DNA of 64,000 bases from contig JAOWCC010000237.1 in the NCBI GenBank assembly GCA_030867875.1, positions 8,367,713 to 8,431,712 on the forward strand, read 5' to 3'. The DNA comes from Actinernus sp. WN-2022 (lineage: Eukaryota > Cnidaria > Anthozoa > Actiniaria > Actinernidae). Below the pieces are notes generated by a model. That model worked only from the letters and a program-made list of their open reading frames with translations. It made no database searches and was not told where the DNA came from. The position numbers and the translations under genes are program-made. Shown here piece after piece: positions 30,114 through 43,838 of the stretch (position 1 is its first letter; each line of letters starts with the position of its first letter).

Positions 30114-30655
30114 CCTATAACCCTTTTGTAATTTGTATTGCTTACGAACCTCCGAATAGTTTTGAGTACTTCTGTGAAGAAAGTTTTGGTTTTGAGTGAA
30201 TACTTTATGTTCTACGCTTGTTTGAAATCGTGTAAATGTGACCTTCCCTGATCCATGACCGCGTAAGCAAAAGCCTGGGTCGATACCTGTATTTACGTCA
30301 TCTTGACGTCATATAATTAATTCGGCTTTGCAATCATTTCAAGAAATACTTAACATGTTGACTAAAATGACTTTTTTCTTTACTACCAACTCACAAACTG
30401 TGTATATTTTCTATGCATAGATGTTGTTGTGATAGAAAGGCGCCATGGAGAATAATGCATTAATGAGGTGACGTACATACAGGTTTCGACCCAGGCTTTT
30501 ACTTACGCGGTCATGGGTCAGGAAAGGTCACATTTACACGATTTCAAACAAGCGTAGAACACAAAGTATTCACTGTAAACCAAAACTTTCTTCACAGAAG
30601 TACTCAAAACGTTTTGGAGGTTCATAAGGTATCAAAATTGCAAAAGGGTTATAGC
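30114..30655. repeat. MITE with ~190-bp inverted repeats
   Basis: Starts TATAACCCTTTTGTAATTTG and ends with the near-complement. The arms include TACTTCTGTGAAGAAAGTTT and the word GACCTTCCCTGATCCATGAC, which also appear in block B of the repeats at 27690 and 54300. No coding sequence between the arms. Probably a non-autonomous DNA transposon. Confidence 0.75.
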
Positions 30656-31319
30656 CACTTTAAACTAATCGAGGCGGGGGAAGAAAAAGGTGATTATATT
30701 ACAAATTGAGTTAATTAATTAATTAATTAATTATAGCACAGATCTGACTGTGACGTATAAGTAGAGAAGAAAAAAGGAAAAGGAAAGAGCGTGACAATAT
30801 TATATGATACATATCCAGTAAAAAATAATGTTATTAAATGATAACATAGCAATAATTTAATTTACTTCTATTACATATTTTCAAGGAAAAATATATTATT
30901 TACATTCATTAATTATCTGGGAGACTTCAAGATAGTCATCGGCGTTTAATAAAATATCAAAGAGTCTGTGTTTCTGTTCTGTTTTAAAAGTACGTTTTGG
31001 TAAGATGGAGTCAAAGAATTCCATATTTGTGGTCCAAGTCTCAAGAACGTTTATCTCATCTTTTCAAATCTGGTATGTTCAATGAAGAAATCATCTTGTG
31101 TAGAAGAACGCGTTTTATATTTGTGGATGTCAGTTGTTTCAATAAAGGCACGAATAAGGTTTACAGGAGCAGAATTATTATAAATATCCCACATGATATT
31201 AGAAACACGCTCAAAATATATAAAGGAGATAGGGAGTTCATTTGCATTAATAAAAAAGAGGAACTGCATGATCTCTTGACTTTGCAAACTAGATTAATCG
31301 TAAAGCTCGTTTTTTGAGA

Positions 31320-31682
31320 ATTAAGAGTTTATTTAAATGAGTTTTAGAGGCAGACCCCCAAGCACATACACCATAATAGATATATGGATTTATAGATAGA
31401 GAAGAGGTCCCAGGACAGACCATAGTGGAACTCCACATAGAGTTGTCTCCATATCAGAAATAATACCGCAATTAGAAGTGGTTTGTTTACGTTCAGTTAA
31501 ATATTAGCTAAACCAGTCGTTTATTATACCCCTTATTCCATAAAATTGAAGTTTATTTAACAAAATAGAATGGTCAACCGTATCGAAGGCCTTTTTCAAG
31601 TCAATAAAAATTCCACAAGTAAATATTCCGTCATTCATATTATTTTGAATTGTGTTGATAAATAGAGGTTGTAAATATTGTA
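31320..31682 (-). pseudogene. LINE reverse transcriptase middle fragment
   Basis: Minus-strand reading gives FIDLKKAFDTVDHSILLNKL and FYGIRGIINDWF, then CGVPLWSVLGPLLYL (GVPQGS box altered to GVPLWS). It continues the LINE whose endonuclease/RT start is at 33440-35300, after an interruption of about 1.7 kb. Confidence 0.7.
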
Positions 31683-32822
31683 AATAGTGAGCTTATCCAA
31701 GTTACAACTTGGCTTAATGCCAATAAATTAACTCTTCATCCTAACAAGACAAAATTCGTAATATTTCATCCAGCTAAGAAGAAACTCTGTCTTAATGATA
31801 TTAAAATTAAAATTAATGGTATTAGCATAAATAGAGTTGAACACACTAAGTTTCTAGGAATTATCATTCATCAAAATCTCTCATGGAAACCCCATATTCA
31901 TGCTATTAAAAGTAAAATATCTAAAGCAATTGGTGTAATCAATAAATCACGTCAATTTCTGGCCTGTAATACCCTTAAAGTCTTATATAACTCACTTATT
32001 CTACCCTACTTACAATACTGTAATCTTATATGGGCATCAACCTATCCTACACATATTGAACCTCTTTTTCTGCTACAGAAAAAAGTAATTCGTATTATCA
32101 CTCACTCTCCACCACGTACTCATACCAAACCTCTATTAACAATATTAACAATTTTTAATATTTACAAATTCCAAACCTCATGCTTTATTTTCTCTCATAT
32201 CAATGATATGTTACCGAATCCATTGTCTGCATTTTTTAAATTTAACCTGGAATACCATGATCATTTCACAAGACAGATTTGATTTACACTTTTCATTTTC
32301 AAAACATAAATTTTCAATTCGTTCTCAAGGACCCAACATTTGGAACAGTATTCCACTTTCACTTCGTGAATCCCTAAAGTTCTTCAATTACAAAAAGAAA
32401 TTAAAATCTTATTTCCTTAATAATTAATTTATAATTTGCCTTGTCACATAATTTATTCCTAACTATGTTTCTGTAAATCTGGTAATTAATGTTTCCTTCC
32501 CTACCTTAATACTCCTCATTTAGTACTCAATGACTTGTATTTCTCATTCAGTATTGTTTAGTTACATGTAGTACTTAGTAGCTTGTATGTGTGTCTACTA
32601 CCAAGTGTCCAATACCTTGTATTTATCCCTGTCTATTTAGTATTTATCTGTTTGCTGTAATTTGTTTTGATCCATGTCCTGCATGATAATTTGTTGTTAT
32701 ACCATCTTGTACATCCTTCCACATCTAGATTATACCCTGACCCTGTGCCATATGAGCCTCTGGCTTTGGCTGTTCAACATACTGTAATCCTGTATATTAC
32801 TTATTACAATAAAATTATTATT
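31683..32822 (+). pseudogene. LINE 3' fragment, plus orientation
   Basis: Plus-strand reading yields RT thumb and tail segments (LGIIIHQNLSWKPHIHAIKS, ILPYLQYCNLIWAST, FSFSKHKFSIRSQGPNIWNS IP-type end at 32280-32427) in broken frames. An AT-rich 3' UTR and ACAATAAAATTATTATTGTG tail near 32800 follow. It inserted in reverse orientation inside the minus-strand LINE. Confidence 0.65.
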
Positions 32823-33355
32823 GTGACTCAGATAAGGATACTGCAAAACTTGACGAATAGAGCTGTAGAAGAATACAAACAAACTTGTAAGTATTAATCA
32901 GTAAATACTCTTAATTTGTAAGCCAATTACCAAACGTGAATGCTGAATTATTTAGCTCATACAATATAAAACCTGCTTTCCGAGTTTGATGAAACTGTGT
33001 GCTAAGCTTACTCGTTTCCGTAATACTTTTATTTCTTTGTACCACGATTGTAGTAGCGTTGTGAGGTAGCCGAACTTTTCTTTGTGTTTTTGAAGTCACG
33101 GCCATTTCAGCTTCGCTTTTTTATCTTCATTCAATTCAGTCGCTTTTGCTGCAGTTGTTTTCATCGAACTTGCGAGAGCCAGAAAAAACTGCATTAATCC
33201 CTCTAAAAAGTTGAATTTTAGCTGTAAACGAAAAAACAGAACGATTTTTAAATTAGTATTTGTCTTCATAACAAATATTGTTTAGTTTCTTTCAAAATGT
33301 ATGGGTTCTATCACTATTTGTTTACGAAGAATTGTGAGCGAATTTTTAAAATCCT

Positions 33356-33431
33356 GAGCGGGCAAGATGAAAAAATATTGCCCGCTCAGCAGCCAATCAG
33401 ATTGCAGCATTCAGAGTCATCTTGCCCGCTC
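33356..33431. repeat. Short hairpin (GAGCGGGCAAGATG arms)
   Basis: GAGCGGGCAAGATG at 33356-33369 pairs with CATCTTGCCCGCTC at 33418-33431, with a further internal GCCCGCTC copy. It interrupts the LINE RT and is probably a small MITE or its remnant. Confidence 0.6.
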
Positions 33432-33439
33432 ACGGAGCT

Positions 33440-35480
33440 GCCATAAAATAATGTCTAATATTGCATGTTGTGTATTGTGGCCACTACGAAAACCATACTG
33501 AGAGTGATTCAGAATATCGTATTTAGAGATAAATTTAGTAAGTCTTTCATTCATAATTTAAAAAAAAATTATATTAAATACTGATAGCAGAGATATAGGT
33601 CGGTAATTTGAAGCATTGGTTTCATCGTCCTCTTTAAAAATTGGAATTATTTTAGCAAACTTAAGTATAGTAGGACATTTTCCCGACTGAATTGATAAAT
33701 TAAAGAGATCTGCTAAAGGCTGGCTAATAATATGTTTAGAAACTTTAAGTATTTCAATTGGGCATGAGTATAAGCCATGTGCTTTATGAAGAGGTATAAC
33801 ATTTATTTGAGAAATTATATCAGAGAGGATAATAGGGTCAAAATAAAAAGAGTTAGGCTCGGGCTGGCCCATGAATTCATAAAAAGACCGATTTGATGAT
33901 GGTATTTTTGAAGCAAGCTTATGACTTATTTTAGCAAAATGTTTGTTCAAAATATTCGAAATTTCGTTTAGATTGGTATACAAACTGTCATCAGATTTCT
34001 TAAGTGCACATATTTGCTTCAATTTCTTTCTTGACAGAGAGATAAGTTGATTAATTCCTTTCCATGTTCGTTTCATGTTATTTGCATTTATTTCAAAGAA
34101 TTGTTGAAAGTAATTTCTTTTATTTATACGAATAAGTAGGGAAATCTTATTTCTATATATTTTATATTTTCCTTGTTGGCCAAGTAAATATAAATTATTT
34201 TTGATTCGTATTGAAGTAATTAATCCTTGGGTAATCCAAGGTTTTGAGAACTGCTTGATTTTACGCCTAGACAGCTGTTTAAAAGGAGCATGCTTATTTA
34301 CAAGTTTATTAACTTTATTACAAAAGGTATTAAACGATTGATTAACGTTATCACTTTTTATTAATGTAGACCACGGAATTTGAGCTAGTTCATTATTAAA
34401 GTAATTAGACTCAAATCTTGACAAATCCTGTCTCTTTTTAGTTTTTTGTTTATTTGAGATGTTCAGATTTGTGGATAATATACCAACTTGGGAGAAGTGG
34501 TCACTAATATCAGAGACGACGTTGCCACTTAAGACGAGATTTTCACAATCATTCATAAAAATGTTATCAATCAAGGTAGCAGAACTACCATAAACTCTTG
34601 TGGGTTTGTTAATAATAGGTAGAAAAGATAGGGTTTGGAGGTTTTGAAATATTCGTTGGCTATACGAGCACTGTTGGATTTTAACAAGATCTATGGTGAA
34701 ATCTCCCAATAGCATTATATTTTTGTTCTGAAGGACAAAGTTTTCAAGTGCACTGATTAGATACTCAAGGAATTTTATTGGGTTGTTATGTTGCCTATAG
34801 ATCACTCCACAAATGATATTCTTTGGCTTTTCATTTCAATTTCAGTCCATAACGCTTGATAATATGGATTAGATACCCGTTCAATTATTCTATAGTTTAG
34901 GTCCTCATTTATATAAAGACCTACTCCACCAGCTGTTAAAGGGGTTGGTACATATTCAAAATTATAACCTAAAATCTTTGGATTGAAGTTAAGTGATTTG
35001 TCCTTGAGTATCCTAGTTTCAGTTACCCCTATAATACTAAAGTTAATATCTAGCTCATTAAGTAGATGACATTGAAAATCTTCAATATTCTTGTTAAGGC
35101 TTCTAATATTGTTATGTAGTATAGAGAAATTATTGTTGGAGTGTTGTTTAGTTTGTTTTTATGAACAGAGAAACTATGCGGAGAATAATAGTTGCATCTA
35201 ATTAGACTATTATTGTGATTAAAATCAGAGTTCATCTGGTTATCACAAGGAACGTTTAAATTAAATAGGTCAAAATCATATAAGCTTGGGAGTTTATCAA
35301 GTTAATTTCTAGAGGAAAAAAGTATCACGCAAATTACTATTGAATTGTAGATGTATATTCGAGAATGTGTTCCTACAGCCATAATATGGCAATTCTTTGA
35401 GTAAGCATTTATTTTCTTCTATAATAGTCTTGTTATTTTTATTCTTTAACTGAGTTGCCATCATCTGTAACACGTTCTAT
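33440..35480 (-). pseudogene. LINE endonuclease and start of reverse transcriptase
   Basis: The minus strand from about 35130 starts FSILHNNIRSLNKN and ITETRI-type endonuclease motifs (ALWTEIEM), with TAGGVGLYINEDLNYRI at 34870-34960. The 415-aa frame 34805-33558 then gives MLLGDFTIDL, TLIDNIFMND and VSDISDHFSQ (catalytic SDH), a long linker, and the RT entry NASNYRPISLL. After an A-run at about 33555 the frame resumes with KYDILNHSQYGFRSGHN until the hairpin at 33431. Frameshifts make it inactive. Confidence 0.8.
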
Positions 35481-35844
35481 TTTAAGTTCCAATATTCTTT
35501 TTCTTGATTTGTGTCAAAATGTCCTCTTTTCAAAGCAAATTTTGCCAAGCCAATGTCATATTAGAATAATTATGTTTCCACGTTTGCCAGAGAAAAACAG
35601 AGCATGTCAAGGAACTGGGCTAAAAAGATAGAAGCTGACAAAACAGAGAAGGCAGAGATATAAGATACACACTGAAAAGTTTGACACGGTTTACAATTCA
35701 GTCAAACTTTTATTCAGAATCATAATTTTCTCCTGTTTACAAAAGAATAATTCTCAAAAATTATTATAACACTTTACTGTTGATGAAAATTAATGTCAAC
35801 TATCTCTCTCCTACATATATATATATCCAGAACACAGTTATCAG

Positions 35845-37220
35845 ACTGTGTTCAGGAATTACTGGACACATAATGGCAAGGTTGCCTAAATCAAGTGAAA
35901 ACTTTTTCAAATTGCGTTCAGGAATTACTGGACACATAATGGAAAGGTTGCCTATAAAATCAAGTGAAAACTTTGCCAAACTGTGTTCAGGAATTACTGG
36001 ACACATAATGGCAAGGTTGCCTAATTCAAGTGAAAACTTTGCCAAATTGAGTTCAGGAATTACTGGACACATAATGGCAAGGTTGCCTAAGTCAAGTGAA
36101 AACTTTGCCAAACTGTGTTCAGGAATTACTGGACACATAATGGCAAGGTTACCTAAGTCAAGTGAAAACTTTGCCAAATTGTGTTCAGGAATTACTGTAC
36201 ACATAATGGCAAGGTTGCCTAAATTTTGCCAAATTGTGTTCAGGAATTACTGGACACATTATGGCAAGGTTGCATAAGTCAAGTGAAAACTTTGCCAAAC
36301 TGTGTTTAGGAATTACTGGACACATAATGGCAAGGTTGCCTAAGTCAAGTGAAAACTTTGCCAAACTGTGTTCAGGAATTACCGGACACATAATGGCAAG
36401 GTTGCCTAAGTCAAGTAAAAACTTTGCCAAACTGTGTTCAGGAATTACTGGACACATAATGGCAAGGTTGCCTAAGTCAAGTGAAAACTTTGCCAAACTG
36501 TGTTAAGGAATTACAGAACACATAATGGCAAGGTTACCTAAGTCAAGTGAAAACTTTGCCAAATTGTGTTCAGGAATTACTGTACACATAATGGCAAGGT
36601 TGCCTAAATTTTGCCAAATTGTGTTCAGGAATTACTGGACACATTATGGCAAGGTTGCATAAGTCAAGTGAAAACTTTGCCAAACTGTGTTTAGGAATTA
36701 CTGGACACATAATGGCAAGGTTGCCTAAGTCAAGTGAAAACTTTGCCAAACTGTGTTCAGGAATTACCGGACACATAATGGCAAGGTTGCCTAAGTCAAG
36801 TAAAAACTTTGCCAAACTGTGTTCAGGAATTACTGGACACATAATGGCAAGGTTGCCTAAGTCAAGTGAAAACTTTGCCAAACTGTGTTAAGGAATTACA
36901 GAACACATAATGGCAAGGTTACCTAAGTCAAGTGAAAACTTTGCCAAATTGTGTTCAGGAATTACTGTACACATAATGGCAAGGTTGCCTAAATTTTGCC
37001 AAATTGTGTTCAGGAATTACTGGACACATTATGGCAAGGTTGCATAAGTCAAGTGAAAACTTTGCCAAACTGTGTTTAGGAATTACTGGACACATAATGG
37101 CAAGGTTGCCTAAGTCAAGTGAAAACTTTGCCAAACTGTGTTCAGGAATTACCGGACACATAATGGCAAGGTTGCCTAAGTCAAGTAAAAACTTTGCCAA
37201 ACTGTGTTCAGGAATTACTG
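35845..37220. repeat. 66-bp satellite with a 385-bp higher-order repeat
   Basis: Units of about 66 bases (GGAATTACTGGACACATAAT, GGCAAGGTTGCCTAAGTCAA, GTGAAAACTTTGCCAAACTG and TGTTCA). From 36180 onwards a longer block of 385 bp repeats nearly exactly (for example 36234, 36619 and 37004 start equivalent copies), each holding five full units and a shortened one. Because 66 is divisible by three, open frames run through on both strands; they are not genes. Confidence 0.9.
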
Positions 37221-37259
37221 CTCCATCAACGCCTAATGTAAGTTTAAAAAACGTCAATA

Positions 37260-38888
37260 ATTCACTATATAAAGTCCTTTCCAGTCATTCCTTATAAGAT
37301 GGTCCATGAAAGTTATAAAGGCTATCACTCATACATAACTTTGTTGTTCTTCCAAACAGACTGTCATGAGTACAATGACTCCATGCGAGATCTCAAACAC
37401 AAATAGGGCTCTGATTATGCTGACTTTTATTCCTATGCGACTGGTCCAACATCATGGCACTTTATTTGTGCTCTGTATTCCAACTGTACATGATGCCAGT
37501 GACAACATACAGCATCTATAGTAATTATTCACTATTCATCAACATTTCTGAGTTATTATCTTTTAAGAGTAAATTGTTAGTCATTCAATATTAAAGCTTG
37601 CAGTAAATATATGTGTTTTATCCATTTCAAAACCTGATAAAACACAACTTCTTGCATAATAAACTTATAAAATGTACATTGTACACATGTACATGTACTA
37701 AAAGATGTGTAAAACACTAGAAATCATACGACATTAATTATTTGCAAATGTTATTATCAAAAACCTATAGTGCTATTAAGTAATGGTCCAGATAAGAACT
37801 GTAGTGCTCCACGGCAAGGAATGTTAAGAGCGACTGCCTGTAAATATCGAGAATCGCGGGTCAACGGTGAAATTTCCGAATCCTTCATATTTTGCCAGAA
37901 CATACCCTTGGGTGAACTGTTTTAGGAAATCATATCAAAAAGTTCCAGCGCCTTTTTAATTTGGCGATTTTTACAAAAGATTGAATATACGGCCCCAGAG
38001 CGGTTTTTGGCTTGTCGGAACGACCGAATCATCACGCAACAAAAAGGACCTAGGGAAGTCTTATAAAAACTCCAATGGAATCATACTTCACACAGGTATT
38101 AAAACAACTCCTTGACCTCAACATCCAGCAAGAATGTATTCCGATAGTGTAATTTATTATTTTTTCTCCGCCTTTTTAAACATGCATGTTTTGGACGCCA
38201 AAACATAAGACAAAATAATGGCCAAGTTTGACAGCCCTAAGCGACTCCTGGTATATGATTTTTTTAAATAAAAACTACACAGCATGAAAGCTTGGTTATT
38301 CTAGTTTAATCTAGCAAAGTGCCAACTTTGGAATCCAAACGCTTCCCCCTCGGCAAAATAAAACGACTATGTACTGTAAGAGACGATTTAACCTCTAATT
38401 TTACAGTGCTTATCATAAACACCCATTCAAAAAATAAACAAACGTCCAAAATCATTTTTCAACTACTCTTAGCTGGTCTTTTAAAGCTCTGAAAGTGAAA
38501 TGTACCTTTCGTACCCTTTTATCAGTCGAGATTTTGAGCCTGAGAGCCGTTAATTGAATGGTAGCTATATATAGATTCCCGTGCGAATCCGATCAAACAT
38601 TGACACAACAACAGGGTTGTTCCAGTCATCGAATTGGCCGAAATTCACCAGGTTGTGCTCATTAAATACCTACACTTACATCGGAAGTACATTCTAAACG
38701 ACAAATATATCAGATCCTGCAGTTATTTCTGAAGCCAAACGAAGACATTTTCATTCTCAAAGATCTGACCTGTCACCTATCAGTAACGCTAGCGAAGCGC
38801 CGGCTCAATGAATACAACTCTAGTTTTGGCAGTTCAAACAATTGCTCTTAATGCAGGGTCAACTTGTTTGTTTCTCTTTTCAGAGAGG
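37260..38888. other. No recognisable gene
   Basis: Mixed AT-rich sequence; I see no coding frame, no long repeat and no splice-site-bounded exon that I would support. Confidence 0.4.
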
Positions 38889-41800
38889 CTACATGTAATT
38901 ATGAATTGGCTCTAAAAAGCTCACTACATGCAAGACCCACTTTATTCCACAAAATATTGATTCAGAAACAAAGCTACAGTAGTACATTGTACATATACAA
39001 GTAAAATCATCTCCATAAAATACCTGCTTCACAATATTGAGTTTAACCAAAACTCCCATGAAGTGCATTACATGTTGGTTTTTGTTTTCACGCCAACAGT
39101 TGTCTAATTGATAATAGAACTTGTCAGGAATGTGTGACATTGAACAGAGTTCTTGAAGGAGAATATTAATTGTGAGGTTAGAATCATGTCGATATTGGCC
39201 TAGGTCGAAATAGCCATGAGGGAAATGGCCATCATTAAGAACACCTGTCAGATGGGTTTTAAGTTGCCTTGCACTGGCATATGCATGTGCAGTAGTCAGA
39301 AGGCGTGGCAACATCAGCTTTGCTTGGTCCATGCTATCCTGGCTGATGCACATAAACTGTGTTGGGTCTTGCTTGGCCTTTGCCCTGTGCTTGTAATATA
39401 CAAGCCTTTCATTCCTGAAAACAAAATACATTACATAAATCAGTGGTTTTAATAGGCACTGGCAACCAGCAATTCTATTTATAGGATAATTATATGGTTA
39501 TTTCAAGGTTTTCTAATGGAACTTATATAATTGTATATTGGCAAAATTTCACTTGCAATTCATATTATTTTGGTACATAATATTTATATACAACTCGCCT
39601 AAACTTGTTGTATATCACTTTTCACTCGATCTGATTGGCTATTCAAACAGTGAATATGATTTCATATTCACCTCCGAGCAAAGCAGTGATCACCTCGCAC
39701 AAGTTTTTGTCCATTTGACAGAAAATAAAATAACTATTTGGTGCTGGCTATTCACCTGCAGTGTGGTATATACTAAAACAATTATTCACCTTAGTGTCGG
39801 TGAATAGTGGTAGCTATTTACCTCGCCGCTTGCGGCTCGGTGATTTTTTTTTTTAGAATCATTGATAGTGAAACCTGGGTCAATTTGACATAGGTTGGTT
39901 TGACCGGGTCAAATTGAACTAGTTGAATATGACCAATGGTCAAATTGAACTAGTTTGTTTTGACTCAAAAAATTGAACTGAATGGTCAATTTCAACTGCA
40001 ACGTATTACAACTTGTGTATATGTGCTGGTGCATTAGGTCAATGTTATATACAAATGTACCAGTCTGGTAGATCATAAATCGAACTACTGACAATAATTT
40101 ATGTAATTTGGTAAATGATATTAATTGGCATGTCAAAATAATTTACATTCTTTAGAATGATCAAAACTGGTGCATTCATAATTATACAGTGACCTTGCAG
40201 TTTATGAAAACATATTTTCTGAATATTTATGATAAGGCCAAATAAAAAAAACCTCTGGTTACATATTACACTGTATTTTATTAATAAAAAAGGTTGGTAG
40301 ATGTAGGTACTTCCAGTATAGTTAACTCTTTCTTGACTATTAGATTTCAAGAAAGCCATTGATAGCGATTATTTATGTCATGCTTGTATAGTTGAATTTT
40401 TGGTGAGAAAAGTTGTAGAGTCGGCTGGAGAAATCTACATACATGTAGGCCTAAACCACACATACATGGCAGTATATAATTTTAATTCATAACCTAATGT
40501 AAAATTTTAAACAAGAAGTGATCTTACTTTTGCAGTTTATTGTGAAAATCAAATAAGCCATCCAAGTACTGCCTAACATCCTTATCCATTGCCTTGTGTC
40601 GCTCTTCGTTAAGCTGTGTACAGTAGTCACATTTAGTGAATCTATCTGCCTGAAAATATGAATCATAATTATAGTAAATAATACGTCATCACCATTCAGA
40701 TTTGTTGCATGTATGTATCTGCACAGTTAAAAAAACTGGTCAATTAACATCAAAATAATGCCCCACATACATGTATGTCCCAGTTTGGGGGGAGCTGGGA
40801 TTTCAATTGAGTGTATTAGGTAGCACTGTTTGCTTCGTTATCATAATGACTGTTAATTCACAAGGCTTCTTGTTTTTTTGCAGCAACCTCCTTTTTAATA
40901 GAATAGCCTGATCTCAGTATTGTACCCAGAGCTCTGTCGCTATCAGAGCTCTGCCGCTATCAGAGCTCTGCATGGTAACAGCAATTGTTTGGTCTTTTTA
41001 TTGGCTGAAATATTAATTCATGCTGCTGTTCATGTTGCTGGTCAACCAACGATTCAATGATTTTGTTTACCTTTGGAATTTTAACATGGCTAAACTCATC
41101 ATGCATCATCTTGCAAAACTAGGAGTAGCAAACTGGCTTATCTCCATTTATCTTTAAGTCCTCCTTCAGCTGAGAGTACAATTTTGTTGGATCAAGGTAG
41201 CAGGGAAGGTGAACTCCAGCACAGTCTGGCATCTTGTCACCAACCTTACGAAAAGTATAAATGTAAAAAGAAGAATGAGTTTTTAATTTTGAAATACATG
41301 AAGTGTACAATACCCAGGTGTGTAATAATGGGATCCTGGTGATGTAATAGCCTTTTATAGGCATGTTAATTAGCTTCTAGATTATCCATGATCACATCTA
41401 TTGTTGTCTGTGTATAATAGGTTGCATTCATTTTCATCATCACCTAATGTACCTGGATCTACTGCATGCATGAAAATTGTAAGTTAATAAAAGGTACATA
41501 CTTTTATGTCCTATATAATGATACAACAAACAATGTACCTTAGTTTACCTTTGATCACTGAAGCATGCAAAACATTCCCAGGCAATTGCATGGATATTAG
41601 AAACATACCACCTATAGCTGTAGCACACAGTTATAAGTTACACTATTACTGTGTGGCAACTCAAACCAGGCTGACCTAAAAAACATTGGCCAGTCAGAGA
41701 CCAGATTGATAACAAAGGACTCCTTGTAAATTTTATTAATACAGTAGTCAAATTTTATTATCAGAAATGATTTGCTTTGTAACATTGTTGCTCCATTAAT

Positions 41801-42084
41801 CCAAAAAGTCATGATTCTTTGTTTTAAAATTGTACTGTGTTTACCAACTATCTTCAGGTGGACCCAGTGGTTCAAGTACAGTTATTAGTGCATACATGTA
41901 GTTATAATGCTGTACATGTTCATTAACCTTTCGCACGTAATTATCCAGCCATGCATGTGTCACCATTCGTTGTTTTGACCAGTTTCTGTACCTTTGGGTT
42001 ACAACATTTACTTGCCCATCTCTGAACATCCTAAATATTTCATCAAATGTGCCTCTTCTGATGCCAGGTTCTGCAGTATATGCA

Positions 42085-42093
42085 CTTAAACAT
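42085..42093. repeat. Left 9-bp target-site duplication CTTAAACAT
   Basis: Repeated exactly at 43830-43838. One copy belongs to the interrupted exon. Confidence 0.85.
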
Positions 42094-43829
42094 CAGACGA
42101 CGTGCGCGCTACGATCGCAAAGGATCATGGTCGTTTATTGAAATTCGAAGCATTTGCATTTGGTCGCGGTCGAGTGAGGACTTCTCCACGGCTAGACGGC
42201 TCCACGATACTAACTGATACGCACTTTGCGCTTTGACTGAATGCTCTTTTCCGTATGGGGATAAGCGGCTTATTTTCTTACTTGAAAGATCATTAAAAAA
42301 AAGTTAAGTCAGTTGAGTGATTTTGCAGGGAAGACAGCAGCAATAGATAGCTCTTGCTGGATTCACAAGGATTTATATGTGAGTTTGTCACAAACTGGAA
42401 CTCGTGAAAGGTGAGAGATTTTACATGTCGCGTTGTCAAACTTATACTGTAGTTATTTCTGCTTTTGACAAGCGTAATTTCTATCTATATAGAAAGTCAT
42501 CTGCTTTATGCGTCTTTTATATTTAGCTTTTACTTTTTTATTTATCTTTTGGTTAGGGCAACCGTAATTTCTTCAAGATATTTGAAGTTATTCAAAGAAG
42601 CTGGAGTTACTCCGTTAGTGGTTTTTGACGGGGAAAATGACAGAAGACAAAGGTATTATAAAGAATAATATATTCTAATTAATTAATATCATCTCCAATG
42701 CCGTAATTTCTTGTGGGAATTAATCTATCTTTGTTTGTTTTATATGCGTCAAACAGAGAAAGAGAAGAACGTCTGAAAACGGCGGATTCGAATATCTCTT
42801 TTCGAGAGAGAGATATCACTTTGACAATATTTTTATCGTGTCGCTTATGCTATTGACATTTAGAAAAGTATGTTTTAAATTTTACTAGAGATGAATTTCA
42901 ATATTTTAAGTGTAAATCTGTGTTATTACTCTACTAGAGTAAAAGTGCGTGTTTATGATAAATGTCTGATGTACGGCGGGATCCAAAATCTTTTTTCGCA
43001 ACGGGACAATCAGTTTAAAAATATTTCTATCGTGTTCCTCATCCTTTTTACATCAAGAATACTGTGTTCATAAATTTGGTAGAGTATGATTTGAGTGTTT
43101 AAAGTTAACATGTGCGTTCGTGTTCAAGGTTTCTTGTAAAGGGAGCTATTCTTAGCTAATTTCCAATCGACGGCGGATTCGAAAATCTTTTTTCGCGACA
43201 GAGATATCACTTTGACAATATTTTTATCGTGTTGCTTATGCTATTTACATTTAGAAAAGTATGTTTTAAATTTTACTAGAGATGAAATTCATTGTTTAAA
43301 GTAAAAATCTGTGCTATTAGTTCGGGTCTGTTGTAAAATTTCCCTCCACAACAGACGATCGTTTCTTCATCGTGAGTGACTGTGAGACATAAAAAAGCGA
43401 TAACTTGAAACAACGAAAACACATATTTCCCACGGGGAGCGATGGGGAGCGTTTATACTACGTGACAATGTTATATTTCAGGAGTAATATTTGAGCTAGT
43501 TTAGTAATCTATCTTGAGTTTTTAGTAAATTATGGGACAAAAAGTATATGCTCATCAAATTACAAACAGAAACTTTGAAAACGGTTCATGCTTTTACTCA
43601 GCCAACAAATTGATCGCAGGGATAATATTTTTCACGTATTTCATCCGGAACAAGTACATCAGATAATTAACTATCATTTAGTATCATAGATAGCATTAAA
43701 ATGTAAAGTAATTTATATGGAATGAGTGATTAAACTTACCGAAATCTACAACCGTCCGCCATGTTTTTTTCTTTGATGTGTAAAAACTACTACCACAATG
43801 CAATTCGATCGTAGCGCGCACGTCGTCTG
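42094..43829. mobile_element. Non-autonomous TIR element with 9-bp TSD (MULE-like)
   Basis: Perfect 24-bp inverted ends starting CAGACGACGTGCGCGCTACG, at 42094-42117 and 43806-43829. Duplications of nine bases fit Mutator-like elements best; other superfamilies are possible. It carries no transposase. Inside are a nuclease-gene fragment (42255-42795) and three diverged direct repeats of ~200 bp (GGCGGATTCGAAAATCTTTT types at about 42780, 42975 and 43170). Confidence 0.8.
42255..42795 (+). pseudogene. Captured 5' part of an XPG/EXO1-type nuclease gene
   Basis: ATG at 42255 begins MGISGLFSYLKDH, the classic N-terminus of XPG/FEN1/EXO1 nucleases (MGIxGL). A one-base frameshift before 42300 follows, then KLSQLSDFAGKTAAIDSSCW, IHKDLYVSLSQTGTRE (to 42410, donor GTGAGA), exon 2 42557-42652 (VISSRYLKLFKEAGVTPLVV, FDGENDRRQ) and exon 3 from 42757 (ERLKTADS). 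Both introns have AG/GT borders and the phases agree. Catalytic Asp positions in AID and VFDGE are kept. The I-domain and C-terminus are absent. Family member (EXO1, FEN1, GEN1 or other) cannot be fixed from this part. Confidence 0.75.
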
Positions 43830-43838
43830 CTTAAACAT
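43830..43838. repeat. Right 9-bp target-site duplication CTTAAACAT
   Basis: Exact match to 42085-42093, directly after the right TIR. Confidence 0.85.

Noticed and set aside
35780..37297. Open frames of 90-165 aa on both strands with a 22-residue period
   Set aside because: Produced by a 66-bp satellite whose unit is a multiple of three.
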